Positions 5,002-5,305 of a stretch of 5,305 nucleotides of DNA are shown piece after piece; positions within the stretch are counted from its first letter, which is position 1, and the number at the start of each line of letters is the position of its first letter. A program made the position numbers and the translations under genes. Under the pieces are notes generated by a model, which saw only the letters and a program-made list of their open reading frames with translations, searched no databases and had not been told where the DNA came from. The DNA comes from Candidatus Sumerlaeota bacterium. Its GTDB lineage: Bacteria; Sumerlaeota; T1SED10-198M. The stretch lies in the NCBI GenBank assembly GCA_003554345.1, contig PWGE01000036.1, forward strand, positions 1 through 5,305. The letters run 5' to 3'.

Positions 5002-5305
5002 GAAGGACAAGTATTTTAGTTCTTCCGGTGGTTTTAGTGGTTTTGGTGTTGACTTCATGTGGTACTTTGTTTACCGAAGGAGGCAGTGATTACCGCAGCG
5101 GTGCAGCAGCCTATGAAAAGCAGGAGTATGTGACAGCATTGCGGTATCTTTCCCAAGCTCTTGCAGTCAATCCTGAATTTGTCGAGGCAGAAGAACTGTT
5201 TTCTGAAGTATTTGCCGAAGGTACTTCGTATTACAAAAACCTAGCGGTCACCCATGAGGGGATCGAAGACCGGCAGTCGGCTGATCGTGTCTACTATGCA
5301 TATGC
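4998..5305 (+). CDS. Putative lipoprotein with a TPR-like segment (C-terminus beyond window)
   Basis: The first 102 codons are visible. Residues 2-3 are Arg-Arg, followed by a strongly hydrophobic stretch and the lipobox L-T-S-C with C21 as the expected lipidated residue. This predicts export by Sec, cleavage by signal peptidase II and membrane anchoring. Residues 32-67 ('YRSGAAAYEKQEYVTALRYL', then 'ALAVNPEFVEAEEL') have the spacing of a tetratricopeptide repeat: G/Y-x-x-x-Y, then A-L-x-Y-L, then A-L-x-x-N-P. This suggests protein-protein interaction or scaffolding in the envelope. The ATG at 4998 has AAAGGAG 5 nt upstream, the best site available. An in-frame ATG at 4938 with a too-close AAGGA would give an unusually long charged n-region. 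By rough hand count its G+C (about 48%) is higher than that of the LacI-family gene (about 38%). No specific function can be assigned. Confidence 0.8.
   Translation, partial: MRRTSILVLPVVLVVLVLTSCGTLFTEGGSDYRSGAAAYEKQEYVTALRYLSQALAVNPEFVEAEELFSEVFAEGTSYYKNLAVTHEGIEDRQSADRVYYAY

Noticed and set aside
1-5305. CRISPR array, tRNA, rRNA, transposase or riboswitch
   Set aside because: No spaced direct repeats, cloverleaf, rRNA-like sequence, transposase motifs or recognised aptamer were seen on either strand.

Overview
The window looks like a low-to-moderate G+C bacterial chromosome with tightly packed, mostly minus-strand genes. It carries one sugar-catabolic operon, a decayed stretch, a small metalloenzyme gene and the start of a lipoprotein gene. 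A lipoprotein signal with an L-T-S-C lipobox followed by a TPR-like segment, next to a Firmicutes-like LacI/ribose operon, would fit a spirochaete such as Sphaerochaeta or Treponema. This is only a suggestion: no rRNA or marker gene is present, and a Firmicute is not excluded.

Positions 1-3693 (all minus strand, read right to left) hold a ribose-type operon. It runs: sigma-70-like promoter with an operator, LacI-family regulator (2608-3618), a 29-bp perfect palindrome, D-ribose pyranase RbsD (2105-2548), a BtpA/SgcQ-family TIM-barrel protein (1218-2057), ribokinase RbsK (292-1221), and the N-terminal third or less of an RbsA-type sugar ABC ATPase (1-282, cut by the window edge). The BtpA and ribokinase genes overlap by ATGA, and the ATPase starts 9 nt after ribokinase, so this is one transcription unit. 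The same operator word, TTAATCGATT(A/T)A, occurs downstream of the regulator promoter and twice in the palindrome before rbsD. The regulator therefore probably represses itself and the operon. The inferred pathway is import by the ABC system, anomer conversion by RbsD and phosphorylation by RbsK. The BtpA-family member is the unexplained step.

Positions 3694-4216 contain no intact gene. They hold what looks like a frameshifted, N-terminally truncated relic of a GAF-domain protein on the minus strand (about 3715-4050). Next come a strong rho-independent terminator for the gene to its right and a second perfect 13-bp hairpin.

Positions 4217-4682 are a monocistronic glyoxalase/VOC-family gene. 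It has a near-consensus promoter (TTGACA-17-TATAAC) and a 15-bp palindrome placed where an operator would sit. Positions 4683-4997 have no convincing gene apart from a possible 19-codon leader ORF. A plus-strand lipoprotein gene with a TPR-like segment begins at 4998 and runs off the window. By rough hand count it is about ten points richer in G+C than the regulator gene, so the ribose operon may be imported.

The points most worth following are the BtpA-family protein inside a ribose operon, the altered substrate-binding triplet of RbsD, and the shared operator that ties the unit together.
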